A stretch of 64,000 bases of DNA from Liolophura sinensis (taxonomy: Eukaryota > Mollusca > Polyplacophora > Chitonida > Chitonidae): assembly GCF_032854445.1 (NCBI RefSeq), contig NC_088298.1, positions 6,561,504 to 6,625,503 of the forward strand, written 5' to 3'. This document shows, piece by piece, positions 35,068 to 46,481 of this stretch (its first letter is position 1; every line of letters starts with the position of its first letter). Made by a program: the position numbers and the translations under genes. The notes beneath the pieces were generated by a model, which was given only the letters and a program-made list of their open reading frames with translations, had not been told where the DNA came from and made no database searches.

Positions 35068-35488
35068 GTAAGTGTCCTTGTTGTTCATTTGTCCTCTTTA
35101 GTTAGGCTGTGCCAAGTTAAATTTTAAAGTTTTATGGGCAGATTATATCTTTTTTCAGTGTCGGAGGAAGATATAAAAATAAAACTTGAAAATCATCTGA
35201 TTTGTGGAAAGTGGACTAGAAGATTTTTCCTGTTGCCAGGAAACATATTTCCATAATTTACTTTTTTACAAAATAAAAAATCTGGTGGATTTTCAGCTTT
35301 ATTCCTGTTTTGGATTTAAGAAAAAAACACACACACACCAACAAATTGGAGTCCCCTTATGACTTTGTAAATTCTATATATAAGGGATTTGTTTATCTCA
35401 CCTGATTTGTCACCTGAATGTGTTAACATGGATATCTGTAGATTCATTTTGTGGAAATACACAAGAATTTAGTCCAAGACAAGGAACA

Positions 35489-35830
35489 GGCCCAGATAGC
35501 ACAGTTCCCGAGCATCCGCTTCGGCTTCGGGAATGGTAGATCCAGGATCAACCCTGTGTCGAGCCACACCTAAGACTTAAAAAGAGGAAGTTGTGACTCG
35601 CTTGGCGTTCAGCATGAAGGGGATAGTGCAACGACTGGTTGAGCCGTATCATTATAATGGCTCAGGCAGGGCGGTTTTCTTGCCCTTGGTAAATCGTCTC
35701 ATTAAAGCAGCACTAGATAAAGAGTGGTGGAAATCCATCCCGCAACAAGGAGGCAAATTACAGGCACTAAGGATTCCTTCATCGTCAAACTCGTTTAACG
35801 AGTACGACGTTAAACCCCAAGCACTCAATC
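35489..35830 (+). mobile_element. SINE B, sense copy
   Basis: The tRNA-like head (ggcccagatagcacagttcc, cttcgggaatggtagatcca) is followed by the same body as the two antisense copies (ggggatagtgcaacgactgg, ggcggttttcttgcccttgg) and the tail acgacgttaaaccccaag. It is more diverged than those two. Confidence 0.85.
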
Positions 35831-36190
35831 ACTCACTCAAAGGCTAGGACAGCCAAGAAGCTGGTCCTAGTGAGGGTTTTAATGTTAATATTGGGGATTT
35901 CATATCTATGACTTTAATCCTCTGAAACAGTGTGTATTGTATTATATGCTATATTATAAATTTAGCGTTTGTTTCTCAAACTGGTTAAATTATGATCAGT
36001 TATATATTATTCTTTGATGATGATTACTGGACTTCTATATGTGGTTATCACTTCACTTCGTGAACTTTGACGACAGAATTAAAGTTTAGTTCCTAGATGT
36101 ATGTATTGGTAAGTCAGATTTGTGAAACATTTCCTCGATGTTTTGAAAGCTGCATGGTGAGTAATTGTTGCACAAATTCCTCATTTCTAG

Positions 36191-36319
36191 CCATTCGACC
36201 TGAATCTCTCTGCTTCAATACTGAGTTTAAGTGTGCACAGGGAGGATGTATTCCATTGTCGTGGCAATGTGATGGTCAGCAGGATTGTATTGATGGATCA
36301 GATGAACCTGCCACGTGTG
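36191..36319 (+). CDS. LRP2: Exon 20: LDLa repeat 6 of cluster II
   Basis: This canonical six-cysteine LDLa has phase 1 borders: [29 protein letters not shown]. The acceptor is atttctag and the donor gtgagt. Confidence 0.95.
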
Positions 36320-36458
36320 GTGAGTTTGTGATTGCTCAAAATGGCTTAACATGAAAGTGGCCTGATTTATTTGCGTTATTGTCAAAAACTGATTCATTGT
36401 TTAAAAACATGATTGATGAGGGTGAGTGGTTATGTGTCATAAGCAGTGAAAATTTTTC

Positions 36459-36772
36459 ACGCAATGAACATTTTCCAAGCAATGGACATTTTTCAAGTGA
36501 CAAACATGTTCCAAGCAATGGACATTTTTCAAGCAATGGACATTTTCCATGTAATGAACATTTTCCATGCAATGAATATTTTCCATGCAACGAACATTTT
36601 CAATGCAATGAACATTTTCCAAGCAATGAACATTTTTCAAGCAATGAACATTTTCCAAGCAATGGACATTTTCCAAGCAATAGACATTTTTCAAGCAATG
36701 AACATTTTCCAAGCAATGAACATTTTCCAGCAGTGGACATTTTCCAAGCAGTGAACATTTTCCAGCAGTGGT
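36459..36772. repeat. Minisatellite, 18 bp x about 17
   Basis: The unit is caatgaacattttccaag. The period is divisible by three and lacks stops, so frames are open on both strands; no independent coding support exists. Confidence 0.93.
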
Positions 36773-36998
36773 AATTTTTTTGAACGACAGGTGACAGTTG
36801 TAAAGATTTATGAACCCAATAAATTATTTTCCCAAAAAGAAAACTTCACCTAATCATTTTCAGTAAAATAGAGGAAAACATGATGATAGCAATTCAAAAG
36901 CATTGCAGTTCACCTTCAAAAAACACAAACACAAAGGATGTGTATCGGTGAAGCAAACATGTACTGGTGATTCAATGAAGAATGTGAAAAAACTGGCC

Positions 36999-37268
36999 GG
37001 GGCACCTCTGTGGCTGTGGTTATCTTGTCAGCGTGGGGCAAAGACCCAGGAGCCTCTCACCAATGCAGGTGCTGTGAGTTCAAGTCCAGCTCATGTTGGC
37101 TTCCTCTACAGCCTTTAATGAGAAGGTCTGCCAGCAACCTACGTATGACCGTGAGTTTCTCACGGGCTCTACCAGATTTTCTCTCACCATACTGCTGGCA
37201 GCTGTATAAAAGTGACATATTCTTGAGTATGATGTGTAACACCAATCAAATAAACAACAACTAAATAA
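36999..37268 (+). mobile_element. SINE A, full length, diverged
   Basis: Cagcgtggggcaaagaccca, gagttcaagtccagctcatg and accaatcaaataaacaacaa are in order. It ends about 80 bp before exon 21. Confidence 0.82.
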
Positions 37269-37348
37269 AACCAGCCCAGGGTAAGAGAAACAAACTAGAC
37301 CTCTCCCATTCTGTATTTCTTAAACTTTTATGCGCGTGTTTCTGTCAG

Positions 37349-37474
37349 AGCCACCCTCGTGTTCGGACGGTCAGTTCAGGTGTGAGAACGGACGCTGTAT
37401 CCCTCATCACTGGATGTGTGACGGAGAAGATGACTGCGCTGATGGGTCGGATGAAGACACCAAACAGCTTTGTC
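37349..37474 (+). CDS. LRP2: Exon 21: LDLa repeat 7 of cluster II
   Basis: This canonical LDLa has phase 1 borders: [29 protein letters not shown], with a slightly longer spacer before the last cysteine (DTKQLC). The acceptor is tttctgtcag and the donor gtgagt. Confidence 0.95.
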
Positions 37475-37759
37475 GTGAGTATTGGATACCTAAAGTGCTA
37501 CTCTAGTGTCAACTGAAACTTCGTAGAAGCAGTAAAATGATGTGACAGGAATCCAGTGGAGCAGAGCTAACATGATGCTTGAAAAGGATTTTTTTAATGA
37601 AAACACTGTGTTTAACTGCTTTAACAGAAGAGTCCTCAAAAACAAAATCAACAGTTGCCGTAAAATTTTCCTGGTGTGACATGATAATATTCCTAATGAA
37701 ATTGTATGTATTTTAGAGATGTTTGCTTCTCCATTTCTTTATTTTTTTCTCTTAAACAG

Positions 37760-37891
37760 CTCCACCTCCATTCTTATGTTCAGCCGACCAGTGGGAGTGT
37801 CCTGGAGGTCAACGAATTTGCATAAATGAGACTCAAGTTTGCAACGGTCAATCAGATTGCCCCGGCGGCCATGATGAAAGCCCTGTTTGCA
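37760..37891 (+). CDS. LRP2: Exon 22: LDLa repeat 8 of cluster II
   Basis: This six-cysteine LDLa has phase 1 borders: LCSADQWEC, ICINETQVCNGQSDC, then PGGHDESPVC. Both cage positions are altered, CN for CD and GHDE for GSDE, so this last repeat may bind calcium poorly. The acceptor is cttaaacag and the donor gtgagt. Confidence 0.93.
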
Positions 37892-38716
37892 GTGAGTGTG
37901 TGATTGAAAAAGAATAGTGAACTATGCGGAAACCTCTAGTGTGTTCTGTGACACTTAAAGATGTTCATGCGAATGAGTTAATTTGTGAAATTAAGTTGTA
38001 GTGTGCGAAAAAGCTGTTTTTCTTGTTTTGACAACTTCCCTAGCCCCATTTTGTTTGTTTCTCCAAGTCTGTGCAAATACCTTAATTTTTCAACCTTGTC
38101 AACCACCCCTACAACCAATATTTTGAAAAATTCTGAAAGAACTATGAAGTGTAGAGAAATAATTTGCACAGTTTTAGGAAGCTTGCATCTATAGTGACAC
38201 AGACAAATCGATTTTGGCATCATTTTCATAATAAAGGTATGCATAAATTCCACTGACAAAGGTTGATCATTTACAGTAAAAGTTTCAAAAACCATCCAGG
38301 TTGATTGCCCTACATATAAACTCCTCATGTGACATGTAGTCAGGCTTATTGCCATTGCATTATACAAGGCAATTGATGATAGGTAGAACTAATCTTCTTG
38401 CTCACTGAATATAGCTAAGATCCAACTATATTTCTGTTTCGCAGCAAATAATTTGGTGCACAGTCACATGTCTGCACCCTGTATCTTGAATGCTGGACTT
38501 CAGATTCACTAGGGCAGCCAACCTCCATGATATAAGTGAACTATTCTTTAGTTTGGCATGAAACATTAAGCAAATAAAGATAAAGAAAATAAATTCGCTA
38601 GGTTCTCAGCAGAAGTGTGATTCTTGTCTGCTAGTAGCTTGATTTTAGTTGTTCTGTGAGATGGGGTTTACAAGTAACAGACTGAATATTTATTGATTGG
38701 TCAAAAAGATTGTACA
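37892..38716. other. Intron 22 left part with dispersed repeat fragments
   Basis: At 38070-38290 is a copy of the block also seen at 48060-48245 (gtagagaaataatttgca). At 38510-38594 is a SINE A tail. The frame at 37978-38367 on the - strand lies over these repeats and is not a gene. Confidence 0.55.
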
Positions 38717-39590
38717 TGTATTTGTTGTAGCAGTACTGATCACTGTGGATATAGGCTGTTGAATGCTAGTGGGTTAGTAGTGTGGAATAGTAGTGGACTG
38801 TTAGTGGAATACTAGTGGACTGTTAGTGGAAGACTAGTGGAGTGTTAGTGGAATGCTCCTGTAATGCTAGTGGAATGCTGACGGAGTGGTAGTGGAATGC
38901 TAGTTGAATGTCAGTGGAATGCTGGTGGAGTGGTTGGATGTATTTGTTGTAGCAGTACTGATCACTGTGGATATAGGCTGTTGAATGCTAGTGGGTTAGT
39001 AGTGTGGAATAGTAGTGGACTGTTAGTGGAATACTAGTGGACTGTTAGTGGAAGACTAGTGGAGTGTTAGTGGAATGCTCCTGTAATGCTAGTGGAATGC
39101 TGACGGAGTGGTAGTGGAATGCTAGTTGAATGTCAGTGGAATGCTGGTGGAGTGGTGGTGGAATGCTAGTTGAATGCTAGTTGTATGTGAGTGGAATGCT
39201 GGTGGAGTGGTAGTGGAATGCTAGTTAAATGTGACTGGAATGCTAGTAGAGTGGTAGTGGAATGCTAGTAGAGTGGTAGTGGAATGCTAGTTGAACGTGA
39301 GTGGAATGCTGATGGATGGATAGTGGAATGCTAGTTGAATGTGAGTGGAATGATAGCGGAGTGGTAGTGGAATGCTAGTTGAATGTGATTGGAATGCTGT
39401 TGGTGTGGTAGTGGAATGCTGGTTGAATGTGAGTGGAAAGATAGCGGAGTGGTAGTGGAATGCTAGTTGAATGTGATTGGAATGCTGTTGGTGTGGTAGT
39501 GGAATGCTAGTTGAATGTGAGTGGAATGGGGTGGAATGCCAGATGAATGTGAGTGGAATGGGGTGGAATGCTAGTTGAATGTGAGTCTTC
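38717..39590. repeat. Minisatellite of about 22-bp units with a duplicated 222-bp block
   Basis: Units are variants of agtggaatgctagttgaatg. The block 38717-38937, starting at tgtatttgttgtagcagtac, is repeated almost without change at 38939-39158. Confidence 0.9.
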
Positions 39591-39656
39591 ATCAGATGAA
39601 AAAATAAAAAAAATATATGTTGATTATTATAAAATGGAAGTTGTTTATAATTTCAG

Positions 39657-39776
39657 ACAGTGAATCCTGCATGGCAGATAATGGGGGTTGCAGCTCCTTC
39701 TGTGTTCAGACACCATTTGGAGCGGAATGTCGCTGTCCTCCCGGAGAGGAGCTGAACGGAACCAAAGTCTGTGTTG
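39657..39776 (+). CDS. LRP2: Exon 23: EGF-like module after cluster II
   Basis: This six-cysteine EGF module ([13 protein letters not shown] ... [10 protein letters not shown] ... KVC) has phase 1 borders, acceptor ataatttcag and donor gtaaga. Confidence 0.94.
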
Positions 39777-40204
39777 GTAAGACTCCTGTGTTTTCCACGG
39801 TCAAATACACAGTTCTGTTGGCCCATACATTGGCTGTGATTCACGATTGCCATTGGCCGATTAGACGGGTTAAAATGTTGACATACACTTGACAGAACAG
39901 CAAACTGCACACACATGGGGTATATAAATGTTTAGGTTAAACCCAGTACAGATGATATGCTGCGCAAACTGATATTTTCCTGTGTGACACCGAATTACGT
40001 GCAAGCAGAAATGATTTTCCTGTGTGACGCCTGCGGCTCAGGGTTATAATTTCACACCGAGGGTTTAATTCCTCATATACCCTTCTTAACAGGTGGCTCA
40101 CTTTTATCTGTCTAGATAGCATTCTGAATCGGATAATTTGGACTAATAGTGAAAAAATGTGGGATGTATAACATTAGATTAAGCATGAATCTTAATATTG
40201 AAAC

Positions 40205-40575
40205 AGGCTACATCGTGGCCAATGGGTTAACACCCAGAGTCTATCAGCAGTGTAGTCGCTGTGAGTTTAAGTCCAGGACCCGCTTGTACAGAACAGTTGT
40301 AAACTAAGTTGATTGTAATTACCATTGTGACACATATTAAAGAACATATGTCTCCATGGTATTTACGATGACCTTGGTTTACATTCGCTTTCTGAAAGAG
40401 GCCCCAGCACATGCTGGTTTCCTCTCTAGCCATATCCGTGAAGATCTGCCAGCAACCTGCGGATAACCATATATTTCCCCAGGGCCCTGCTTGGTTTCCT
40501 CCCACCACCACACTGGCTGCTGTCATATAAGTGAAATATTCCTGAATAGGAAGTTAAACACCAATCAAATCAATA
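40205..40575 (+). mobile_element. SINE A interrupted by an insert of about 130 bp
   Basis: Head, gtgagtttaagtccag and then, after 40276-40403, agcacatgctggtttcctct resume the standard order through aacaccaatcaaatcaataa. The insert is unrelated to SINE A and is bordered by ccag on each side. Confidence 0.72.
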
Positions 40576-40594
40576 AACAATGTTAAAACACAGG

Positions 40595-40678
40595 CATTTT
40601 TCTGAGTAAAACACAGGCATTTTCTGAGTAAAACACAGGCATTTTCTGAGTAAAACACAGGCATTTTCTGAGTAATAT
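40595..40678. repeat. Tandem repeat, 22-23 bp x 4
   Basis: Copies of aaaacacaggcattttctga, just after the SINE A tail. Confidence 0.9.
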
Positions 40679-40899
40679 TTATTTTATTGGATTGTTGTTG
40701 AGTGTGAGACATAAATTAAAATGAAAATGTTATACAATGTATCTCCTCTTTGTTTGGGCTGTTTTGGCCATCGCTGCTAATAACACTGTTACAATTAGCA
40801 GATAACGAAGGTCCATGTGACTACATGAAGGCTGAATGTCATTATGTCTCTGTATGAGTATTGTATTGTCCATTATAAGTGAAGATAACACAGCAGCAT

Positions 40900-41130
40900 G
40901 AGTAAGTCAGTGCATTGTCTTCTCTTGCCAAGTTCTGCTTAGGCCATGATGCTTATAAGATGATACTATGTAAGGATGTAGATGAACAGTTAGAATGTAA
41001 CCCTATATGTACCGTAACTGAGGTAAATCACTACATTGTCTTCTCTTACCAAGTTCTGCTTAAGCCATGGTGCTTGTAAGGGCTAGGAACAGTTAGAATG
41101 TAACGCTATACATACCCTAAATGAGGTAAA
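40900..41130. repeat. Imperfect duplication, about 120 bp x 2
   Basis: Cattgtcttctcttgccaag ... gttctgcttaggccatgatg is echoed at 41034 by cattgtcttctcttaccaag ... taagccatggtgcttgtaag. Confidence 0.75.
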
Positions 41131-41287
41131 TCAATGTGAAACCAATTTCTCCTCTTACACATGAGTATTAAAAGGCATTTATCAACATAAAAAATGTTCT
41201 CTGGTCTGGTGTAGTCTTCTGTATTTTGTTGCAGAAACATGACACATGTAATTGTTGTCTCATGCAAATGTCATTGGCTGATTCCAG

Positions 41288-41416
41288 ATGCCAATGAGTG
41301 TGAGCCTCCTGGCGCTTGCAGTCAGACGTGCATTGATGAGAAAGGAACTTACAAGTGTGAATGCACTTCAGGCTATGAACTGTTACCAAATGGGCACAGC
41401 TGTAAGGCCTACAGAA
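41288..41416 (+). CDS. LRP2: Exon 24: calcium-binding EGF-like module
   Basis: The module starts with DANEC, a calcium-binding EGF signature, and continues [23 protein letters not shown]. Borders are phase 1 (tgattccag, gtaagt). It precedes propeller 3, as the exon 4/5 pair precedes propeller 1. Confidence 0.95.
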
Positions 41417-41468
41417 GTAAGTACTTACTCACCAGTCTGTTTAACACTCACTTTTACACACATGTGCT

Positions 41469-41655
41469 CAGAAGTCCAGCTCATGCGGTCTTTCTATTAG
41501 GTCTTACGTCGAAACATCTGCCACCAACCTGTGGACGGTCGTGGGTTTCCTGTGGGCGAACCCAGCTTCTTCCAACCATGACGATGGTCGGCATTATTGT
41601 CATTTATATTTGATTAGTGTTTTATGCAGTACTCAAGAATATTTCACTAATAAAG
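41469..41655 (+). mobile_element. SINE A body joined to an antisense SINE A tail
   Basis: The + strand body (agtccagctcatgcggtctt ... gtgggtttcctgtgggc) runs to about 41600. It is followed by ttgattagtgttttatgcag, the reversed tail. Confidence 0.7.
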
Positions 41656-42408
41656 TCAAAAGTCGTCTGGCTAGTTGTCTGTTAACTGTTTATTACGTGG
41701 GTGCTGGCAGATGAGCTCAGCTGCAAGGTCTACTGGATTCTTGCAGTATCAGATGCAAATGAATAGATTGAAGGAAAAGCCCTCTGAAAATTGAAATAGG
41801 CATCATTAAATAGACCACTTAAAATTATACATAAATATACTTTCATTTATTGTTTTTAAATTTTTGTGAAAAGAATAAAAGGCGCTCAAACATTTGAATT
41901 CTAAAGTGGGTTTTATGGACTTTTTTCCAACTCTTTCTCAACACTGAATGTTGAAATAACTCTTTCTGTCCATGAGTGAAAGATTACTGAAATAACATCG
42001 CCAAAAATTACTTCCTTCTCGTGAACATCAGGAAAAAAAAAGTGATGTGACTTCAGAGTTCCTAGATACCATCAGTTTGCCTTGTAAAAGCCCACCATAG
42101 TTTTCGAATATTTGAATGCCTTTCAACATTCTTAAAAAAAAATCTCAAAAAAAAATAAATGAAAGCATAAGGAATAAATTTACATATAGTTTTCAGTTGC
42201 CTGTATGATGAACCTTACTTCATATTTTAGCTCACTTTAAACCCTCTTTCAGTAAACAGATTTTTACATAACCAATACAAGCCACTCCTACTCAGTACAC
42301 AATTGACAGATTACAAGGAGATTAGAGAGATTCTAAAATCAAATCAGTTTTAATCTGTTAACATTTCAAACAGTTTTGCAAAAGTGAAAGTGATCAGCAG
42401 GAGGTTTG
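41656..42408. other. Intron 24 stretch, nothing recognised
   Basis: This is AT-rich sequence with A runs and no modules. Confidence 0.5.
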
Positions 42409-42953
42409 ACTTAGGGTAGTGAGTGTAACTACAGTATATCACCTAGGGTAGTGAGTGTAACTACAGTATATCACCTAGGGTAGTGAGTGTAACTACAGTA
42501 TATCACCTAGGGTAGTGAGTGTAACTACAGTATATCACCTAGGGTAGTGAGTGTAACTACAGTATATCACCTAGGGTAGTGAGTGTAACTACAGTATATC
42601 ACCTAGGGTAGTGATTGTAACTACAGTATATCACCTAGGGTAGTGATTGTAACTACAGTATATCACCTAGGGTAATGAGTGTAACTACAGTATTTCACCT
42701 AGGGTAGTGATTGTAACTACAGTATATCACCTAGGGTAGTGATTGTAACTACAGTATTTCACCTAGGGTAGTGAGTGTAACTACAGTATATCACCTAGGG
42801 TAATGAGTGTAACTACAGTATTTCACCTAGGGTAGTGATTGTAACTACAGTATATCACCTAGGGTAGTGATTGTAACTACAGTATTTCACCTAGGGTAGT
42901 GAGTGTAACTACAGTATTTCACCTAGGGTAGTGAGTGTAACTACAGTATTTTA
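42409..42953. repeat. Minisatellite, 32 bp x 17
   Basis: The unit is cacctagggtagtgagtgta followed by actacagtatat, with gagt/gatt and tatat/tattt variants arranged in higher-order blocks. Confidence 0.95.
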
Positions 42954-43343
42954 GCTGCAATTCAGCTCTCTTTCAAGTGACACAATTTGCTTGATTCTGA
43001 TTGATTGCTTGATCCTGCTAATATGGCCACTTCAGAGTTTTTTGTGAAGTTTTATAAAAAAGAAGTTGTGAAGTTTATGAAAAAGTAAGTGTTAATCAAT
43101 GTGTCAGTGGATTATGAATTTGTGCCACCAGTTGGTCTCATTCAGAAATTGCTAGACCCGTTTTTTCCATTGACAACTCAAACTACCTGTGATCAGAAAT
43201 TATACTCTTGAAATAAAGTTGGCAAAAATGCAGTCATCGGTCTTTTTCAGTGATGTCTCAGGGAACATGTATCCTAGATCAAGCACTCACTCACTCACTC
43301 AAACATTTTGTACATAAAAATGGGTTCATATTTACTATTTCAG

Positions 43344-43555
43344 ATGTCAGCATACCTCATCTCTTTGTGGCTACAGGAGGCATTCTTGTCCAATCAAATT
43401 TGGACGAGTGGTTCTTTACAGCCAATCAGATTCCAGGGATGAGCAGCATCACAGGGTTAGGGTACGACTCGGTGGACAATTACATTTACTTCACGGATGT
43501 TCGTTCGAAAGGGATTTTCCGCTGGCAGCCTGGGGATGAGGGAAACTTGACACAG
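43344..43555 (+). CDS. LRP2: Exon 25: start of propeller 3, followed by a GC donor
   Basis: This exon is phase 1 in (ctatttcag) and phase 0 out. It encodes PHLFVATGGILVQ, ITGLGYDSVDNYIYFTDVRSKGIFRW. The only border that joins it in frame to exon 26 is CAG followed by GCAAGA, a non-canonical GC donor. No GT nearby gives the right phase without unsupported residues. Confidence 0.88.
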
Positions 43556-43561
43556 GCAAGA
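43556..43561 (+). promoter_or_regulatory. LRP2: Non-canonical GC splice donor of intron 25
   Basis: CAG is followed by gcaaga, close to the AG/GCAAGT consensus of GC-AG introns. Both flanking exons are recognisable propeller sequence and join at phase 0 only here. Confidence 0.82.
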
Positions 43562-43578
43562 TTTAAAGATGATGTTTC

Positions 43579-43816
43579 TGTTAGATGTATTTATACCCAG
43601 TGTACTAGAATCACCTTGTCTATCCGTCTGTCTGTAGACACGATTTTGTCCGTGCATCTCCTCTCAAACTGCGGATTTTGACAAATCCTAGCATACATTT
43701 TGCTTATCATCTGAACTTGTGCATGCTTAAGTTTTTTTTCACAATTTGGTTATTGTTTTTATTATTACATAATGTGCAATAATGGATTTTCATGTACACA
43801 GATTTTGTCCATGCTA
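43579..43816 (-). mobile_element. Interspersed element D, copy 2 (inverted)
   Basis: This is the reverse complement of 32466-32703 over its whole length. It starts about 20 bp past the exon 25 donor. The open frame that continues from exon 25 into it is chance. Confidence 0.85.
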
Positions 43817-44265
43817 CAGTACTCCTGCTAAAGTGTGGCGTTAATTTTCCCTGAAATTTTGTGTATATTTTTTATATCACCCAATCAACCACATGCTTAA
43901 TAATGAGGAACAGTCTAATTATTATTGTTGTTTTCATTTCCTTTCTTTAATTCTTGGAAATGTTTGGGGATAGCAGAGGGTATTTCAGACATCCATATTC
44001 TGGTTTTATTGATGCTCTTACAGCATCACCTCCACCTGTAAACAAACCTTGTTAAGTTGGCACGCGTCAGATATTTCAGCTACCCACATTATTATAAGAA
44101 TTACAATGTAATCTAACTAACATTGTATTTATGCTCTTCTATAGATTAATCTGTAACCTGGAAGTAATTATTATTGTTGGCATGGATCAAATTTTCCAGC
44201 TACCAATCATGCTTACAAAAGTTACAGTGTATTTTAACTCTCATTGTATTTATGCTCTTCTCTAG

Positions 44266-44450
44266 ATCATATCATCAGGGATCTCAATGGTGGAGGATTT
44301 AGCTGTGGACTGGGTGGGGCGTAACCTCTACTGGACAGATTATTTTCTTGAGACGATAGAGGTCAGCAGTCTGGACGGGAGTCAACGTAGAGTGCTCTTC
44401 AGTGAGAATGTGACCAACCCCAGAGCCATTGCTGTGGATCCCAGAGAAGG
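44266..44450 (+). CDS. LRP2: Exon 26: propeller 3, second blade
   Basis: This exon is phase 0 in (cttctctag) and phase 2 out (gtaagt). It reads [27 protein letters not shown], then [12 protein letters not shown], a near-ideal LRP propeller blade. Confidence 0.96.
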
Positions 44451-44689
44451 GTAAGTTTGAAAGCTCTGGTCAGTTTTTGTTTTTTTTTTTTTCGCATACT
44501 TTGTAGATTTGTGAAGTCTTCCCTTGATAGAAACCTTTCTACGTGGCATTATAACCTGATAATGAAGCATTCACTCATGGTTTTCATGGTTTTATATTTG
44601 TTTAGTTTTACATATTGATCTGTCATAGAGTATATCACATGTTTAGTTGGGTTTTTTGTGAAACGAAGTGGGCAGAAATGGACAAGAAA

Positions 44690-45042
44690 AGCAAACCAAA
44701 CAAACCTGTGCAAACCAAACAAACCTGTGCAAAACAAACCCAGTCTGAGCAAACCAAATCCAAACCTGTGCAAACCAAACCCAACCTGAGCAAACCAAAC
44801 CCAGTCTGAGCAACCAAACCCAAACTTGAGAAAGCTGAGCCCAAGTTTGAGCAAACAAAGCCAAAACCTGAGCAAACTAAACCCAGATTGAGCAAAACCC
44901 CAACTGAGCAGACTAAACCCAAATTAAGCAAAACCCCAACTGAGCAAACAAAATCCAAATCGAGCAAAACCCCAACTGAGCAAACCAAACCCAAATTGAG
45001 CAAAACCCCAACTGAGCAAACCAAACCCCTGAGCAAGCTTGA
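44690..45042. repeat. Minisatellite, about 36 bp, rich in caaacc
   Basis: The right part has four clear units of gagcaaaaccccaactgagc plus aaaccaaacccaaatt; the left part is an older, scrambled version. The - strand frames of 108 and 133 codons over it have no support as genes. Confidence 0.9.
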
Positions 45043-45139
45043 GCTACAGACGTTAATTACTGTCTTTGTGTACCTTCATTAAAATCTCTCGGCTGATGAT
45101 ATACCATTCTATCTTTGATTCCTGTTTAACCAATCACAG

Positions 45140-45368
45140 GGCTCATTACATGTTCTGGTCCGACTGGGGTCAACGGCCTCGTATTGAACGAGCTGGTCTA
45201 GACGGAAGCGAGAGGACAGCTATTGTAACCACAAAGATTGCCTGGCCGAATGGTTTGAGTATTGACTACCCCACGAAACGGATTTACTTTACTGATGCGC
45301 GCCTGGACTATATTGAATTTTGTAACTATGATGGAACAGACCGTCACCAAGTTATAGCTAACGATCAT
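45140..45368 (+). CDS. LRP2: Exon 27: propeller 3, middle blades
   Basis: This exon is phase 2 in (ccaatcacag) and phase 0 out (gtaagt). It encodes [20 protein letters not shown], then [21 protein letters not shown]. Every hallmark of an LRP blade is present. Confidence 0.96.
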
Positions 45369-45813
45369 GTAAGTTAAGTTTTTAGACTGCTTTGGCAGTG
45401 TAGAGTTCAACTTCCAGTTTAGATAGCACTAAAAACTATAAAAATGGAACTATGTTAAAACTTATATGCAGGAAGGCCATTTCTGTTGGGTTTTTGTTCT
45501 CACCTGTAAGTCTGTCCCCTGTGTGCTTTAAGTGAAACATTGTTAAGTCATGAAGTTAAGAAGAAAATAAAACCATTAAGTATGTGAGAAAAAATTAGTC
45601 ATTTCATCAGTCATTTACTTTTATTTTTTTAATTCATGACTTATTTGTTTATTAAATAGGTTTTTTGAAAACCATACTGTTTCCTGTTTAAAATGTGTTC
45701 TCGCCGCCACATTACAGAAACATTGCCGCAGTGCCAGTTAAAACTCCTATCAAATAAATAAATAAATAAAGAGCTGTTTTTGTTGTCTTTTTTTTTTTTT
45801 ATCTTTCCACCAG
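45369..45813. other. Intron 27, SINE A tail remnant at 45690-45772
   Basis: A worn piece reading cgccgccacattacag, then atcaaataaataaataaata, is all that is recognisable. Confidence 0.5.
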
Positions 45814-45991
45814 TTCTTGCGTCACCCGCACAGCCTGGTGGTTTTTGAGGACTACGTCTACTGGTCAGACAGAGCCGCTAAGAACGTCCAGCGATGTGAG
45901 AAATTTAACTGTACTGACAAGAGCGTCGTGCTTGAGCGACTTCAGAGCCCATTTGGCATCATTCTTCACCATCCTATGAGACAGCCCGAAT
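45814..45991 (+). CDS. LRP2: Exon 28: propeller 3, closing blade
   Basis: This exon is phase 0 in (a long T run, then ctttccaccag) and phase 1 out (gtgagt). It contains HPHSLVVFEDYVYWSDRA, then GIILHHPMRQPE, the exit strand before EGF. Confidence 0.95.
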
Positions 45992-46481
45992 GTGAGTGAT
46001 TCTTTGTCTGTTTGGTGAGCCTTATTTAAGTCGATGAGATTTCCCGCTTCTTGAACACTGAGGTGGTAGGCTCAAATCCAGCTCTGGCTGGATTTTGCAG
46101 TCGGCAGGCTTGTCAGAAACTTTGTCAGGTACATGGCAAAGTGTGGACTGTTTCCCCATGGGTCAGTGTCTTCCATCATGCTGGTAAAGTAAAAGTTTGG
46201 GATTACAGCTTTAAGCTCCTGACCTTTAGGATTAATAAACACATGTATTATGAGCCTTATTCACTTACATGTAGGTTTGGAAGGAAGTTTAATCGTATGC
46301 CTGTAATAAGTATGAAAAAAACAAATGCAGATATTGATAGATATGAATGATTTACCGTTCCCTTGATGCCTTTTTTCCTTTCCACTAAAGTCCAAATGAC
46401 CTGAGCTTTTATAAAGGCAGTGTTCTTCATCTAGGTTATGTATTAAATGGCAGTCTCCTCTGTTATTTATCAGGTAGCTGT

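Noticed and set aside
43588-43681. Extension of exon 25 past 43555
   Set aside because: The frame stays open but reads into element D, whose other copy is in intron 16, and leaves the propeller pattern; the GC donor explains the border.
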